Below, one piece after another: positions 10,424-19,178 of a DNA stretch of 64,000 nucleotides. The DNA comes from Sulfuriferula sp047300855. GTDB taxonomy: Bacteria > Pseudomonadota > Gammaproteobacteria > Burkholderiales > Sulfuriferulaceae. The stretch covers positions 558,001-622,000 of the forward strand of contig NZ_CP170197.1 in the NCBI RefSeq assembly GCF_047300855.1, written 5' to 3'. The notes below the pieces were generated by a model, which ran no database searches, had not been told where the DNA came from, and worked only from the letters and a program-made list of their open reading frames with translations. The position numbers and the translations under genes are program-made. The first letter of the stretch is position 1, and the number at the start of each line of letters is the position of its first letter.

Positions 10424-11213
10424 GGTGCGGCGCCATGCCGCGCACCCAGCCGAGCAACAGCTTGCCGCCCGGTAGTTGCGCCAGCACTTCAGGGAACAAA
10501 ACCAGGCCGAACAACAGTGCCAGCACGCAGATCAATAAAAAAGTGGAGAACACGCTCTGCGGGCGTAATACGCCCCAATAACGCATGGCGAGGAACATAA
10601 CATCCTTGCGGTGCTCCGACATGCGTCGCCAGCGCAATGTCAGGCGCACCACCAGATACACTGCATAGCCGCCGGTGAGCGAGGCAAACACGATGCGGAA
10701 CACGCCAAACAAATCAATGCTGCCCGCCACAAAGTGCTGGTACAGCCACGACACAAAACCCACCAGGATGGACGCGCTGACCGCAATCAGCACATTAAAA
10801 AACAGTCGGCGCCGCTCGCGTGACAAATCCTGCTGGCGCTGGATGAAAAAGCTGTCCACTTCCAGCTTGAAATATTCCACTTTGTCTTGCACCAGCGTAG
10901 AAATTTCGCGTTTGGCCACCGCCATGCGTTCATCCAGCACGGTACCCAGGCGGTCAGCAGCATAATCCACCAGCTCGCGCACATCGTCCTTGGTGAACTG
11001 GCGCTGGTTGTGCAATTCGGCAGAAATCTTGTCGAGCTTGGCGTCGATTTCCTGGCTGGCGCCCACGACCACGTCGCGTAATTCCGCACCGACGCTGGCG
11101 GCGCCTTCCTTGACCACGCTGCCCAGTTTGTCGCCCGCCAGCTCGATACTCTCTTTCGAGACCTGGGTGAGGCTCTCGCGCGCGTAGTTGATTTCTTTTT
11201 CAAACCAGGCCAT
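10413..11213 (-). CDS. Uncharacterised coiled-coil membrane protein
   Basis: I do not recognise a named family. The 266-residue product has no cleavable signal. Residues 1-135 are hydrophilic and helical with heptad-like spacing (probable coiled coil). Three hydrophobic segments follow at about 138-158, 166-192 and 222-244, then a short tail. This layout, a long amphipathic cytoplasmic domain plus a C-terminal membrane bundle, suggests an inner-membrane organiser or sensor, but no catalytic motif is visible. It begins 12 bp after plsY on the same strand, so they are probably co-transcribed. Its 3' end overlaps that of tsaD by 11 bp in convergent orientation. Confidence 0.7.
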   Translation of the reverse strand: MAWFEKEINYARESLTQVSKESIELAGDKLGSVVKEGAASVGAELRDVVVGASQEIDAKLDKISAELHNQRQFTKDDVRELVDYAADRLGTVLDERMAVAKREISTLVQDKVEYFKLEVDSFFIQRQQDLSRERRRLFFNVLIAVSASILVGFVSWLYQHFVAGSIDLFGVFRIVFASLTGGYAVYLVVRLTLRWRRMSEHRKDVMFLAMRYWGVLRPQSVFSTFLLICVLALLFGLVLFPEVLAQLPGGKLLLGWVRGMAPHLKL

Positions 11214-11225
11214 GGCAGTCTCGGT

Positions 11226-11843
11226 TTATTCGGAAGGGGTGTCTACAGGTTTGGCGAAGCGTCCTTCCTCGCCCGCCAGCAGGCGGCGGATATTGGTGCG
11301 ATGGCGCCAGAAAATCAGCGCGCTGATGATGCACAACGCGGCCACAGGCAGGGTGCCACCGATTAGGTACGACCCGAGTATGGGTGCCAGCGTGGCCGCA
11401 GTCAGTGCGGCAAGCGACGAGATGCGGGTGAGGGCAAACACGGTAAGCCAGCTCGCCAGCGCCGCCAAACCCAGCCAAGGAGAAATCGCCAACAGGATAC
11501 CCAGCGCGGTGGCCACGCCCTTGCCACCCTTGAAACCGAAAAATATCGGATATAAGTGTCCGAGAAATACGGCTACCGCAGCGCCGTAGGTTGCAGTAAT
11601 TTCCATGCCATATTGGGCGCCAAAATAACGTGCCAGATACACTGCCAGCCAACCTTTGGCCATGTCTCCAATGAGGGTCAATGCGGCTGCTGATTTGTTC
11701 CCGGTACGCAGCATGTTGGTCGCACCGGGATTACCAGAGCCGTGTTTGCGCGGATCTGGCAGGCCGATCAGGCGGCTGACGATTACCGCAAAGGAAAGTG
11801 AGCCCATCAGGTAAGCAGGTACCACGAAAAACACAATAATCAT
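11226..11843 (-). CDS. plsY: Glycerol-3-phosphate acyltransferase PlsY
   Basis: Integral membrane enzyme that acylates position 1 of glycerol-3-phosphate using acyl-phosphate, the first step of phospholipid synthesis in the PlsX/PlsY pathway. Five hydrophobic segments alternate with the conserved motifs HGSGNPGATN (about 34-43) and GFKGGKGVATALG. The 205-residue length is typical. No plsX lies in this window; plsC, acting in the next step, is at 39.5 kb. Confidence 0.95.
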   Translation of the reverse strand: MIIVFFVVPAYLMGSLSFAVIVSRLIGLPDPRKHGSGNPGATNMLRTGNKSAAALTLIGDMAKGWLAVYLARYFGAQYGMEITATYGAAVAVFLGHLYPIFFGFKGGKGVATALGILLAISPWLGLAALASWLTVFALTRISSLAALTAATLAPILGSYLIGGTLPVAALCIISALIFWRHRTNIRRLLAGEEGRFAKPVDTPSE

Positions 11844-11892
11844 TCAATGGTTCCGTTCAGAATATACGTATTTTGCATTTGCATTTTTACGC

Positions 11893-12054
11893 ATGGGTTT
11901 ATTGCTGTTCAAGGTTTTTATAGCCGGTTTCATTATCGGTATTTATGTAAGGAAACGCAAAGAGCATCAACTCAACAGAATTAACCACGAGGGTGGTGCC
12001 TGGCATGCAACTGTTTCAGGCGCTCGCGTGCGACGTGAGTATAAATTTGCGTAG
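11893..12054 (+). other. Possible 53-residue membrane micro-protein, weakly supported
   Basis: An ATG frame of 53 codons in the plsY-xerD gap begins with a hydrophobic stretch (LLLFKVFIAGFIIGIYV) followed by a basic segment, as in small single-span proteins. There is no ribosome binding site upstream. The last 74 bases run antisense into the end of xerD, where the reading frame is constrained by that gene. I give it mainly because nothing else explains the gap. Confidence 0.15.
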
Positions 12055-12880
12055 TCGAAATATCCGCATGACCGAGCAGCATTTGTACCACGCGCAAGTC
12101 CGCACCATGGTTAAGCAGATGTGTGGCGAAGGCGTGACGCAAAACGTGGGGCGAGGGCAGGCGCGCCAGCCCGGCCTGTAGCGCGCGGCGCTTGATCAGA
12201 TACCAGAACGCCTGGCGCGTCATGGCCGCACCGCGCTGGGTGACAAACAGTGCATCGCTGATCGTGCTTCCCAATATCAACTGGCGTGCGTCCAATAGAT
12301 AACGTGAAAGCCAGAGCAGTGCTTCTTCACCCAGCGGTACCATGCGCTCCTTCCCTCCTTTTCCCATGACGCTCAGTACGCCCATATCCAGGCTCACATT
12401 GACTACTTTCAGCGTCACCAGTTCGGAGACGCGCAGGCCGCTGGCGTAAAGGGTTTCCAGCATGGCCTTGTCGCGCAGCCCAAGCGGCTCTGTGGTATCG
12501 GGTGTGTTTAAAAGCCTGTCCACATCGGTTTCCGACAAGCTCTTGGGCAGCGAGCGCGGCAGCTTGGGAGTGTCAATCTTCAGGGTCGGGTCCAGCGCGA
12601 TGCGACCATCACGCAGCGCCAGCCGATAAAAACGTTTTAGCGCGGAGAGCAGACGTGCCGTACTGCGCGGGCTGGTTTTACGCGAAAAACGGTATTGCAG
12701 GTAGGCTTCGATATCCGCCTGGTTTACGTCCAGCAACAGTGTGCTGCGTATTGTTTCCAGCCAGGCCGAGAACTGGGTCAGGTCGCGCCGATAGCTTTGC
12801 AAAGTGTTGGGAGAAAGTCCATCCTCCAGCCACAGCAAGTCGCAAAAACCATCAAGCGCCTGCTGTGATACGGGATTCAT
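11981..12880 (-). CDS. xerD: Site-specific tyrosine recombinase XerD
   Basis: Resolves chromosome dimers at dif together with XerC under FtsK control. From the ATG at 12880 the protein is 299 residues with catalytic Arg150, Lys174, His245, Arg248, His271 and nucleophile Tyr280, nearly the same numbers as E. coli XerD. The C-terminal LHARHHPRG is XerD-like rather than XerC-like. An upstream ATG at 12919 would add 13 residues that do not look like the family. The chosen start overlaps the end of ogt by 29 bp, so the two are probably translated from one transcript. Confidence 0.93.
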   Translation of the reverse strand: MNPVSQQALDGFCDLLWLEDGLSPNTLQSYRRDLTQFSAWLETIRSTLLLDVNQADIEAYLQYRFSRKTSPRSTARLLSALKRFYRLALRDGRIALDPTLKIDTPKLPRSLPKSLSETDVDRLLNTPDTTEPLGLRDKAMLETLYASGLRVSELVTLKVVNVSLDMGVLSVMGKGGKERMVPLGEEALLWLSRYLLDARQLILGSTISDALFVTQRGAAMTRQAFWYLIKRRALQAGLARLPSPHVLRHAFATHLLNHGADLRVVQMLLGHADISTTQIYTHVARERLKQLHARHHPRG

Positions 12881-13349
12881 GATTGAGGAGCCAGTCCTTG
12901 TATGTGAGCGGCGCGCCATTTGTGGCGTGCATGAAACCGCCGGGCCCGTTCGCCGCCACCACGCGGTGACAAGGAATAATAATGGGGAGCCGATTGGCGC
13001 CGCAGGCCTGGCCCACGGCGCGCGGACTTGAACCCAGCAAGCGCGCGAGCTGTCCGTAAGTGGTGGTGTGACCAGGCGGTATTGTAGTTAATGCACGCCA
13101 TACCTTGGTTTGATGTGCCGTACCGAAGATTGCAAGCGGCAAGTCAAAACTGCTTTCCGGGTCATCAAAATAACGATTCAAAGCTGCGGCGACACGACGT
13201 CCCAAGGGTGTCACAGGCGTTTGCACAGGGTAATTCGCGGGTAGAAAATCGATGCCGTGAAGTTCGCCATTGATCAGCAGTATGCCAACACACCCGAAAG
13301 GAGTGGGCAGTACGGCCTGGTAACGGTATGGGGTTGCGTAGTCCTTCAT
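12852..13349 (-). CDS. ogt: Methylated-DNA-protein-cysteine methyltransferase
   Basis: Suicide repair protein that moves O6-alkyl groups from guanine (or O4-thymine) onto its own cysteine. Cys127 lies in the IPCHRVV active-site motif. GTAHQTKVWRALTTIP and the SPRAVGQA helix carrying the arginine finger (Arg110) are conserved, and Asn119 precedes the site. At 165 residues it is a short Ogt/AGT without an Ada regulatory domain. It is upstream of and overlapping xerD. Confidence 0.92.
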   Translation of the reverse strand: MKDYATPYRYQAVLPTPFGCVGILLINGELHGIDFLPANYPVQTPVTPLGRRVAAALNRYFDDPESSFDLPLAIFGTAHQTKVWRALTTIPPGHTTTYGQLARLLGSSPRAVGQACGANRLPIIIPCHRVVAANGPGGFMHATNGAPLTYKDWLLNHESRITAGA

Positions 13350-13383
13350 GGTCGGATTTTAGCGCCAAATCGCTTACACAAAC

Positions 13384-13419
13384 AAAAAATGGCAAGTCAT
13401 TACGACTTGCCATTTTTTT
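13384..13419 (-). terminator. Bidirectional intrinsic terminator after rplS
   Basis: Perfect 11-bp stem AATGGCAAGTC/GACTTGCCATT (13388-13398 with 13404-13414), 5-base loop, flanked by an A-run on one side and a T-run on the other. It should stop the ffh-to-rplS transcript on the minus strand before ogt and could also act on plus-strand transcripts. Confidence 0.88.
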
Positions 13420-13436
13420 ACAGCAGCCAACACCAA

Positions 13437-13820
13437 TTAAGCTGTGGCCTGCGCCTTGCGCTTGCTGGTCGGCAGCTTTTCCTTGATGCGCGCGGATTTT
13501 CCTGAGCGCTCACGCAGGTAGTAAAGCTTGGCGCGGCGTACATCGCCGCGGCGCTTCACTTCAATCGCGGCGACGAGGGGTGAGTGGGTCTGGAAAGTAC
13601 GTTCAACACCTTCACCAGCGGAAATTTTGCGCACGATGAAAGAGGAGTTGAGACCGCGATTACGTTTGGCAATAACAATGCCTTCATAAGCCTGCAGACG
13701 CTCGCGCGTGCCTTCCTTCACTTTGACCTGCACTACGACGGTGTCGCCGGGTGCGAAATCAGGGATGGTTTTGCCCAGACGGGCGATTTCTTCTTGTTCC
13801 AGTTGCTGGATCAGGTTCAT
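13437..13820 (-). CDS. rplS: 50S ribosomal protein L19
   Basis: The 127-residue protein matches L19 (MNLIQQLEQEEIARLGKTIP start, FAPGDTVVVQVKVKEGTRERLQ, RRGDVRRAKLYYLRERSGKSARIKE). L19 lies at the 30S-50S interface. The ATG at 13820 has a GGAG ribosome site. The frame stays open upstream to 13889, but those codons do not belong to the family. Last gene of the ffh-rpsP-rimM-trmD-rplS cluster, followed by a strong terminator. Confidence 0.96.
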   Translation of the reverse strand: MNLIQQLEQEEIARLGKTIPDFAPGDTVVVQVKVKEGTRERLQAYEGIVIAKRNRGLNSSFIVRKISAGEGVERTFQTHSPLVAAIEVKRRGDVRRAKLYYLRERSGKSARIKEKLPTSKRKAQATA

Positions 13821-13898
13821 TGCGTTTCTCCTAGTCAAAAAAGTTTGAGCCTTGGGCTCATCCGGGTGGAGCAGGCCGCCGCCTGACACACGGGTTTC

Positions 13899-14675
13899 TT
13901 ATTGCGTGCTGTTGCCAGCCGCTTGCGCTTCCTGCTTGAATTCTTCAAGCAAGGAAATTTCGGTGGGGCTCATGCCCCGTTGTTCGAGCAAATCCGGACG
14001 TAACCGCCACGTTGCGCCTAGTGCCTGTTTCAGGCGCCAGCGGGCAATATGAGCATGATTGCCGCCCATCAATACTGCCGGTACCGGCGTGTCCCGATAT
14101 ACTTCGGGGCGGGTATAGTGCGGGCAATCCAGCAGGCCGTTGACAAACGAATCCTGAACCGCAGATTCCGCATCCCCCAGCACGCCGGGAAGTTGCCGCA
14201 CCACACTATCGATCACTACCATTGCCGCCAGCTCACCGCCCGACAGCACATAATCGCCGATGGAAATCGATTCATGCACCCGGCTATCCAGTAATCGCTG
14301 GTCAATGCCCTCATAGCGTCCGGCCAGTAAAATCAGGCCGGGGCGTGCTGCCAATTCCATTACCAATGCATGACTCAGCGTGCGCCCCTGCGGTGACAAA
14401 TACATCACTTGGGGTGTCATCACACCGGCTTCGCGCTGGTGCGCTTCAGCGGCATCGAGTGCCGCTTCAAGCGGTTCCGCCAGCATAACCATGCCGGGGC
14501 CGCCACCATAAGGGCGGTCATCCACAGTGCGGTAGTTGTCTTTGGTGAAATCACGCGGATTCCACAGATGCAAACTGGCCTGACCGCGCGCAAAAGCACG
14601 GCTGCTGATGCCGTACTCGCTAAGCGCCGCAAACATCGGCGGGAATAGCGTCACCACGTCAATCTGCAGTGCCAT
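13899..14675 (-). CDS. trmD: tRNA (guanine-N1-)-methyltransferase TrmD
   Basis: SPOUT-class enzyme that makes m1G37 in tRNAs with G36, preventing +1 frameshifts. The N-terminus MALQIDVVTLFPPMF and the trefoil-knot region (ISIGDYVLSGGELAAMVVID) are diagnostic, and PYGGGPGMVM is conserved. The 258-residue length is normal. The ATG at 14675 shares its A with the rimM stop (TGATG), implying translational coupling. Confidence 0.95.
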   Translation of the reverse strand: MALQIDVVTLFPPMFAALSEYGISSRAFARGQASLHLWNPRDFTKDNYRTVDDRPYGGGPGMVMLAEPLEAALDAAEAHQREAGVMTPQVMYLSPQGRTLSHALVMELAARPGLILLAGRYEGIDQRLLDSRVHESISIGDYVLSGGELAAMVVIDSVVRQLPGVLGDAESAVQDSFVNGLLDCPHYTRPEVYRDTPVPAVLMGGNHAHIARWRLKQALGATWRLRPDLLEQRGMSPTEISLLEEFKQEAQAAGNSTQ

Positions 14676-15214
14676 CAGTAGTCGGCTTCCCAATCCACTT
14701 CCAGCGTCTCGGCTGCAAGGTCGACCTTTTTCACAATCTGGCCGACAAACGGTATCAAGCGTTCGCGGTCACCGCTGACCACCAGCACGTCGTGCGCGCC
14801 AGACTCCAGCAATTCCTTGACCTTGCCGAACGCGACGCCCTTGGTGTTAATGACATCCAGGCCAATCAAATCCGACCAGTAGTATTCATCTTCCGGCGCG
14901 GGTGGCAGCGTTTCGCGGGGAACAGCGATTTCGCTGCCTTTTAACGCTAATGCAGCATCGCGGTCAACGATGCCTTCCAGTTCGGCGACCAGCGTGTTGG
15001 TGTGCAGGCGCGCGTTCAAAATACGAACCGCGCGCCAGCTGCCGGCACGGCCAATCTGCCATTCGGGATAATCTGCGAGTGTGTCTACCGACTCGCTGAA
15101 GGTCTGGATCTTGACCCAGCCCTTGATACCGTAGGGCGCAGCGATGCGCCCCATTACCACCAGATTATCCAGCGACTTTGGCGCTTTCACGTTTGACCAG
15201 CTTGGCAACGGCAT
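14675..15214 (-). CDS. rimM: 16S rRNA processing protein RimM
   Basis: Assembly factor for the 30S head that binds S19. The N-terminal RimM barrel (VVMGRIAAPYGIKGWVKIQ) and the C-terminal PRC-barrel (YYWSDLIGLDVINTKG) are visible. The ATG at 15214 has an AGGTG ribosome site and yields 179 residues, but overlaps the rpsP 3' end by 50 bp. A GTG at 15190 is an alternative start with less overlap but no ribosome site. Coupled to trmD through a TGATG junction. Confidence 0.93.
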   Translation of the reverse strand: MPLPSWSNVKAPKSLDNLVVMGRIAAPYGIKGWVKIQTFSESVDTLADYPEWQIGRAGSWRAVRILNARLHTNTLVAELEGIVDRDAALALKGSEIAVPRETLPPAPEDEYYWSDLIGLDVINTKGVAFGKVKELLESGAHDVLVVSGDRERLIPFVGQIVKKVDLAAETLEVDWEADY

Positions 15215-15419
15215 CGGACACCTGGGCGCCTTGAGATTGCCAGTGAGTCACGCGATCCAGGCTCAGGCGCAGTCCTTCTGTGCCTTCTTTGGCAACAGGA
15301 TTGTAGAAACCGACGCGTTCGATAAACCGTCCATCGCGGCGATTGCGCGAATCGGCCACGACTACGTTATAAAAGGGGCGGTTTTTGGCGCCGCCGCGGG
15401 CAAGACGAATAATAACCAT
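15165..15419 (-). CDS. rpsP: 30S ribosomal protein S16
   Basis: The 84-residue protein begins MVIIRLARGGAKNRPFYNVV and matches S16 throughout. S16 is needed for early 30S assembly. A good sigma-70 promoter lies in the gap from ffh, so rpsP-rimM-trmD-rplS can be expressed apart from ffh. Confidence 0.97.
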   Translation of the reverse strand: MVIIRLARGGAKNRPFYNVVVADSRNRRDGRFIERVGFYNPVAKEGTEGLRLSLDRVTHWQSQGAQVSDAVAKLVKRESAKVAG

Positions 15420-15456
15420 CGTGAGTGCCTAACCAATTGAAATTAAAAAGAGCGTG

Positions 15457-15486
15457 ATTATACGAGGAAAATTGCCGCGCTGACAA
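15457..15486 (-). promoter_or_regulatory. Sigma-70 promoter of rpsP-rimM-trmD-rplS
   Basis: Minus-strand TTGTCA (15486-15481) and perfect TATAAT (15462-15457) with an 18-bp spacer, start expected about 30 bases before the rpsP ATG. It lies in the 83-bp gap after ffh. Confidence 0.7.
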
Positions 15487-15502
15487 GTTGTGTCTAATCG
15501 CA

Positions 15503-16846
15503 TTACATTCCGGGCATCATGCCCTTCATACCGCGCATCATTTTTGCGAGGCCACCTTTGGACATCATTTTCATCATTTTCTGCGCCTGTTCGAACTGCT
15601 TGAGCAGGCGATTGATCTCCTGTACCTGCACTCCTGCACCGGCTGCGATGCGGCGTTTGCGCGAGGCTTTGAGCAATTCAGGCTTGCGGCGTTCGGCCGG
15701 TGTCATGGAATTGATGATGCCTTCGACGCGGTTCATGGCTTTTTCGTCAGCGCCAGCCGGTAGTGCCGCGGCGGCTGCGCCAGGGAGTTTGTCCATCATC
15801 GCCGAGAGGCCGCCCATTTTCCGCATCTGGGTGATTTGTGCCTTGAAGTCTTCGAGGTCGAAATTTTTTCCTGATTTGACTTTGTCGGCGAGTTTTTTAG
15901 CTTCGGCATGATCGACGCCACGCTGGGCTTCCTCGATTAGCGATAGCACGTCGCCCATGCCCAGTACGCGCGAAGCCATGCGCTCCGGGTGGAAGGCTTC
16001 CAGTCCGGTGAGTTTTTCGCCGACGCCTACAAATTTGATTGGCTTGCCGGTAATGTGGCGCACCGACAACGCTGCGCCGCCGCGTGAATCGCCGTCCAGC
16101 TTGGTAAGGATGATGCCGGTGAGCGGCAACGTGTCGTTGAAGGCGCGCGCGGTGTTGACGGCGTCCTGACCTTGCATGGCATCCACCACGAACAGGGTTT
16201 CGATGGGCTTCACGGCGTCATGCAGCGCGCGGATTTCGTCCATCATGGCCTGGTCGATGCCAAGTCGTCCGGCGGTGTCGACGATGAGCACATCATGAAA
16301 ATGCTTTTTGGCGTAATCGTGCGCGGCTAAGGCAATGTCGACCGGTTTTTGTGTTTCGCTGGAAGGAAAGTAATCTACATCAAGTTGGCCGGCCAGGGTT
16401 TTAAGTTGTTCGATGGCGGCGGGGCGATAAACGTCGCAACTCACCAGCAGAACTTTCTTTTTCATCTGCTCTTTGAGCAGCTTGGCCAATTTGCCGCTGC
16501 TGGTGGTTTTGCCTGAGCCTTGCAGTCCCGCCATCAGGATAACGGCTGGTGGTGTAGTGACCAGGTTCAGTCCCGCATTATGTTCGCCCATGAGGCGGGT
16601 CAGCTCATCGTGCACCACACCAATCAGAGCCTGGCCGGGAGTCAGGCTTTGCAGTACTTCCACCCCCACCGCTTTTTCCCTGACTCGGGCGATAAAATCC
16701 TTGACTACCGGTAGCGCGACGTCGGCTTCCAGCAGAGCCATGCGCACTTCGCGCAGCGCATCCTGGATGTTGGTTTCGGTGAGTCGCGCCTGGCCACGCA
16801 GGTTTTTAATGACAGAAGATAGGCGGGAGGTCAGATTATCAAGCAT
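15503..16846 (-). CDS. ffh: Signal recognition particle protein Ffh
   Basis: GTPase that binds 4.5S RNA and hydrophobic signal sequences and delivers ribosomes to FtsY at the membrane. From MLDNLTSRLSSVIKNL the protein is 447 residues. The N domain runs to about 90 and the G domain starts with GLQGSGKTT at 108-116 and carries DTAGRLG and TKLDGDSRGGAAL. The C-terminal Met-rich M domain has the RNA-binding SRKRRIAAGAG motif and ends GMKGMMPGM. An ATG eight codons upstream is less likely. ypjD diverges upstream, as in E. coli. Confidence 0.96.
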   Translation of the reverse strand: MLDNLTSRLSSVIKNLRGQARLTETNIQDALREVRMALLEADVALPVVKDFIARVREKAVGVEVLQSLTPGQALIGVVHDELTRLMGEHNAGLNLVTTPPAVILMAGLQGSGKTTSSGKLAKLLKEQMKKKVLLVSCDVYRPAAIEQLKTLAGQLDVDYFPSSETQKPVDIALAAHDYAKKHFHDVLIVDTAGRLGIDQAMMDEIRALHDAVKPIETLFVVDAMQGQDAVNTARAFNDTLPLTGIILTKLDGDSRGGAALSVRHITGKPIKFVGVGEKLTGLEAFHPERMASRVLGMGDVLSLIEEAQRGVDHAEAKKLADKVKSGKNFDLEDFKAQITQMRKMGGLSAMMDKLPGAAAAALPAGADEKAMNRVEGIINSMTPAERRKPELLKASRKRRIAAGAGVQVQEINRLLKQFEQAQKMMKMMSKGGLAKMMRGMKGMMPGM

Positions 16847-16922
16847 GGGGTGTGTTCCGGTGGCGGTCAAAAAGCGGCGCTGTTAGTGTAGACTAATGCT
16901 GTTTTTTTCTATTCTAACCCAG

Positions 16923-17729
16923 ATGAACCTTGACTTGCTCTATCCACTGGTCAGCTTGTTATACGCCCTGGTTGGTTGGCATTTTTGGCGTACCCGCTGG
17001 CACACCACACAACCCGGAGCAGTATGGGAGAAAATTCTGCCCCTGCCCGCGCTGGCATTGCATTTTCTGCTGTTGATCGACACCGTGTCGAATCCGGCCG
17101 GGCTCAATCTGGGAGTAGGCAATGCACTGTCTGCCATCATCTGGCTGGCGGTGCTGATTTATTGGTTGGGCAGTTTCCGTTACCGTCTTGAGGTTTTGTT
17201 GGCCCCATTGTCGGGGCTGGCGGCAGTTGCAGTCCTTATCCCGCTTGTATTACCCATTACACATGTATTGGGCAATACAGAATTGCTGGCATTTCGGGTA
17301 CATCTGATCATTGCCTTGTTGGCATACAGTCTGTTCACTATTGCGGCGCTTCATGCTGCATTGATGGCCATGGTGGAAAAGCGTTTACACAACGTCAACC
17401 AGCCGGGGGTGGTGGCTAATCTACCGCCCTTGCTAACGCTGGAGAGTCTTCTGTTTCGCATTATCGGCGTGGGTTTTGTATTGCTGACCTTGACTCTGGC
17501 AAGCGGGATGTTGTTTTCTGAAGAGCTTTTTCATGAACCGATGCAGTTCAACCACAAAACCATATTTGCCATCCTGTCATGGGTGGTATTTGCGGCGTTA
17601 TTGAGTGGTCGGCGGCTGTGGGGCTGGCGTGGGCGCATAGCCATCAGATGGACGCTGGCAGGGTTTGTGATGCTGGTGCTGGCTTATATTGGTAGCAAGT
17701 TTGTTCTGGAAATCCTCTTGCACCGCTGA
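16923..17729 (+). CDS. ypjD: CcsA/YpjD-family inner membrane protein
   Basis: Eight or so hydrophobic segments spread over 268 residues, related to the CcsA/CcmC cytochrome c assembly superfamily. No tryptophan-rich haem motif is obvious, so a role in haem handling is only suggested by family. The divergent ffh/ypjD pair followed by a CNNM/CorC gene is the same order as in E. coli (ffh, ypjD, yfjD), supporting the assignment. An ATG at 16896 would add nine residues; neither start has a clear ribosome site, and the ATG at 16923 fits the usual N-terminus better. Confidence 0.85.
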   Translation: MNLDLLYPLVSLLYALVGWHFWRTRWHTTQPGAVWEKILPLPALALHFLLLIDTVSNPAGLNLGVGNALSAIIWLAVLIYWLGSFRYRLEVLLAPLSGLAAVAVLIPLVLPITHVLGNTELLAFRVHLIIALLAYSLFTIAALHAALMAMVEKRLHNVNQPGVVANLPPLLTLESLLFRIIGVGFVLLTLTLASGMLFSEELFHEPMQFNHKTIFAILSWVVFAALLSGRRLWGWRGRIAIRWTLAGFVMLVLAYIGSKFVLEILLHR

Positions 17730-17740
17730 TTTGCCCTGAC

Positions 17741-17768
17741 TTGACAGACGCCGCCCAATCTCTAAACT
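17741..17768 (+). promoter_or_regulatory. Candidate sigma-70 promoter of the CNNM gene
   Basis: Perfect TTGACA (17741-17746) and TAAACT (17763-17768) with a 16-bp spacer, 34 bp ahead of the TTG start codon of the next gene. Confidence 0.5.
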
Positions 17769-17801
17769 TGATCTAATTCTTTATTTTGATTCATATCCCG
17801 C

Positions 17802-19091
17802 TTGAACGACATACCAATTAGTGCGCTCCTGGCAGCCCTGGTAGTCCTGCTACTTATCTCAGCATTTTTCTCATCTTCCGAAACCAGCATGATGGCGATC
17901 AATCGCTATCGGTTGCGCCATCTGGCTAAACATGGACACAGTGGTGCGAAGCGTACAGCCCGCTTGCTGGCCAATACCGACAAGCTTCTGGGCGTGATTT
18001 TACTCGGCAATAATTTGATCAATGCCGCCGCTGCGACGCTGGTTACGGTGATTACCATACGCGTATTCGGTCAGGGTGAACTGGCGCTGGGCATGGCCAC
18101 GCTGGCGGTGACCTTCGTCATCCTGGTATTCAGCGAAGTAACGCCCAAGGTGATCGGGGCGACCTATCCGGAAAAAATCGCTTTTGCCGCCAGTTTCGTG
18201 CTGACACCGCTGCTCAAGTTTGCCTATCCGGTGGTGTGGTTTATCAATCTGTTTGTACAGGGTTTGTTGCGTTTACTGAGATTGCGTCCGGTCGGGGAAA
18301 GTCAGAACAGCGTTCTGGGTATTGAAGAGCTGCGAACTTTGGTGCTGGAATCGGGGAAACTGTTACCTTCTGCCCATCGCGGCATATTGCTTAATCTGCT
18401 GGACCTGGAAGAAATCACCGTGGACGATGTGATGACCCCGCGGAGCCAGATGGAGGCGATCGATATGGAGGCCGACTCGGATACCCTATTACGCCAGCTG
18501 TCTACGAGCCATCATACCCGGTTGCCCTTGTATCACGGGCATTTGGACGATATTGCCGGTATGTTGCATGTGCGCGATGCAGCGTATCACATGCGCAGCG
18601 GAGAACTCGACGCGGAAGCATTGATGCAGAGCCGTCAAGAGGCATATTTCATTCCTTCCGGCACGCCTTTATTCACTCAGCTGCGGCATTTTCAGGAAAA
18701 CCAGCGTCGTGTCGGGTTAGTAGTGGACGAATACGGTGAGTTGATGGGATTGGTTACATTGGAAGACATCCTCGAAGAGATTGTCGGCGAGTTCACTACC
18801 CAGGCTCCTGCACAATTGTCCGGCTTTATTACTCAGCCGGACGGGAGTTGGCTGGTGGAAGGAGCCAGCCTGGTCCGCAGCATCAATCGCAAGCTGGGGC
18901 TGCACCTGCCACTGGAAGGACCGAAAACCCTGAACGGCTTGGTTCTGGAGCATCTGGAGGACATCCCTGAGCCGGGTACGACGTTGAAGATTGGCAGTTA
19001 TGTTGTTGAAATTGTCCAGGTACAGGAACGTGCAGTTAAAGTGGCGCGTATTTTCCCGATTGCTGTCAACGCCGATGCGGTAAATGGCTAG
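17802..19091 (+). CDS. CNNM/CorC (HlyC) family membrane transporter
   Basis: Four-segment DUF21 (CNNM) membrane domain in about the first 190 residues, opening with the FFSSSETSMMAINRYRLRHL signature. Two CBS domains follow (about 200-330, starting at the VMTPRSQMEAI motif), then a C-terminal CorC_HlyC domain (about 345-425). Related bacterial proteins (YfjD/YtfL/MpfA type) are implicated in magnesium or cation homeostasis. The substrate is not shown here. The start is a TTG with no strong ribosome site; no in-frame ATG gives the complete first membrane segment. The length of 429 residues is typical. Confidence 0.9.
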   Translation: MNDIPISALLAALVVLLLISAFFSSSETSMMAINRYRLRHLAKHGHSGAKRTARLLANTDKLLGVILLGNNLINAAAATLVTVITIRVFGQGELALGMATLAVTFVILVFSEVTPKVIGATYPEKIAFAASFVLTPLLKFAYPVVWFINLFVQGLLRLLRLRPVGESQNSVLGIEELRTLVLESGKLLPSAHRGILLNLLDLEEITVDDVMTPRSQMEAIDMEADSDTLLRQLSTSHHTRLPLYHGHLDDIAGMLHVRDAAYHMRSGELDAEALMQSRQEAYFIPSGTPLFTQLRHFQENQRRVGLVVDEYGELMGLVTLEDILEEIVGEFTTQAPAQLSGFITQPDGSWLVEGASLVRSINRKLGLHLPLEGPKTLNGLVLEHLEDIPEPGTTLKIGSYVVEIVQVQERAVKVARIFPIAVNADAVNG

Positions 19092-19178
19092 TCGATAATC
19101 TTTACAAATCAGGGTTGGCAGCGCACTATTTGGCGAACTGCATTAACTTATTTGGTCCTTTATAGAGATATTTAAAGT

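Noticed and set aside
19092..19178. Possible promoter before pilB
   Set aside because: TTTACA is followed at 17 bp by CACTAT, which matches only three of six positions. Sigma-54-like GG/GC doublets have the wrong spacing.
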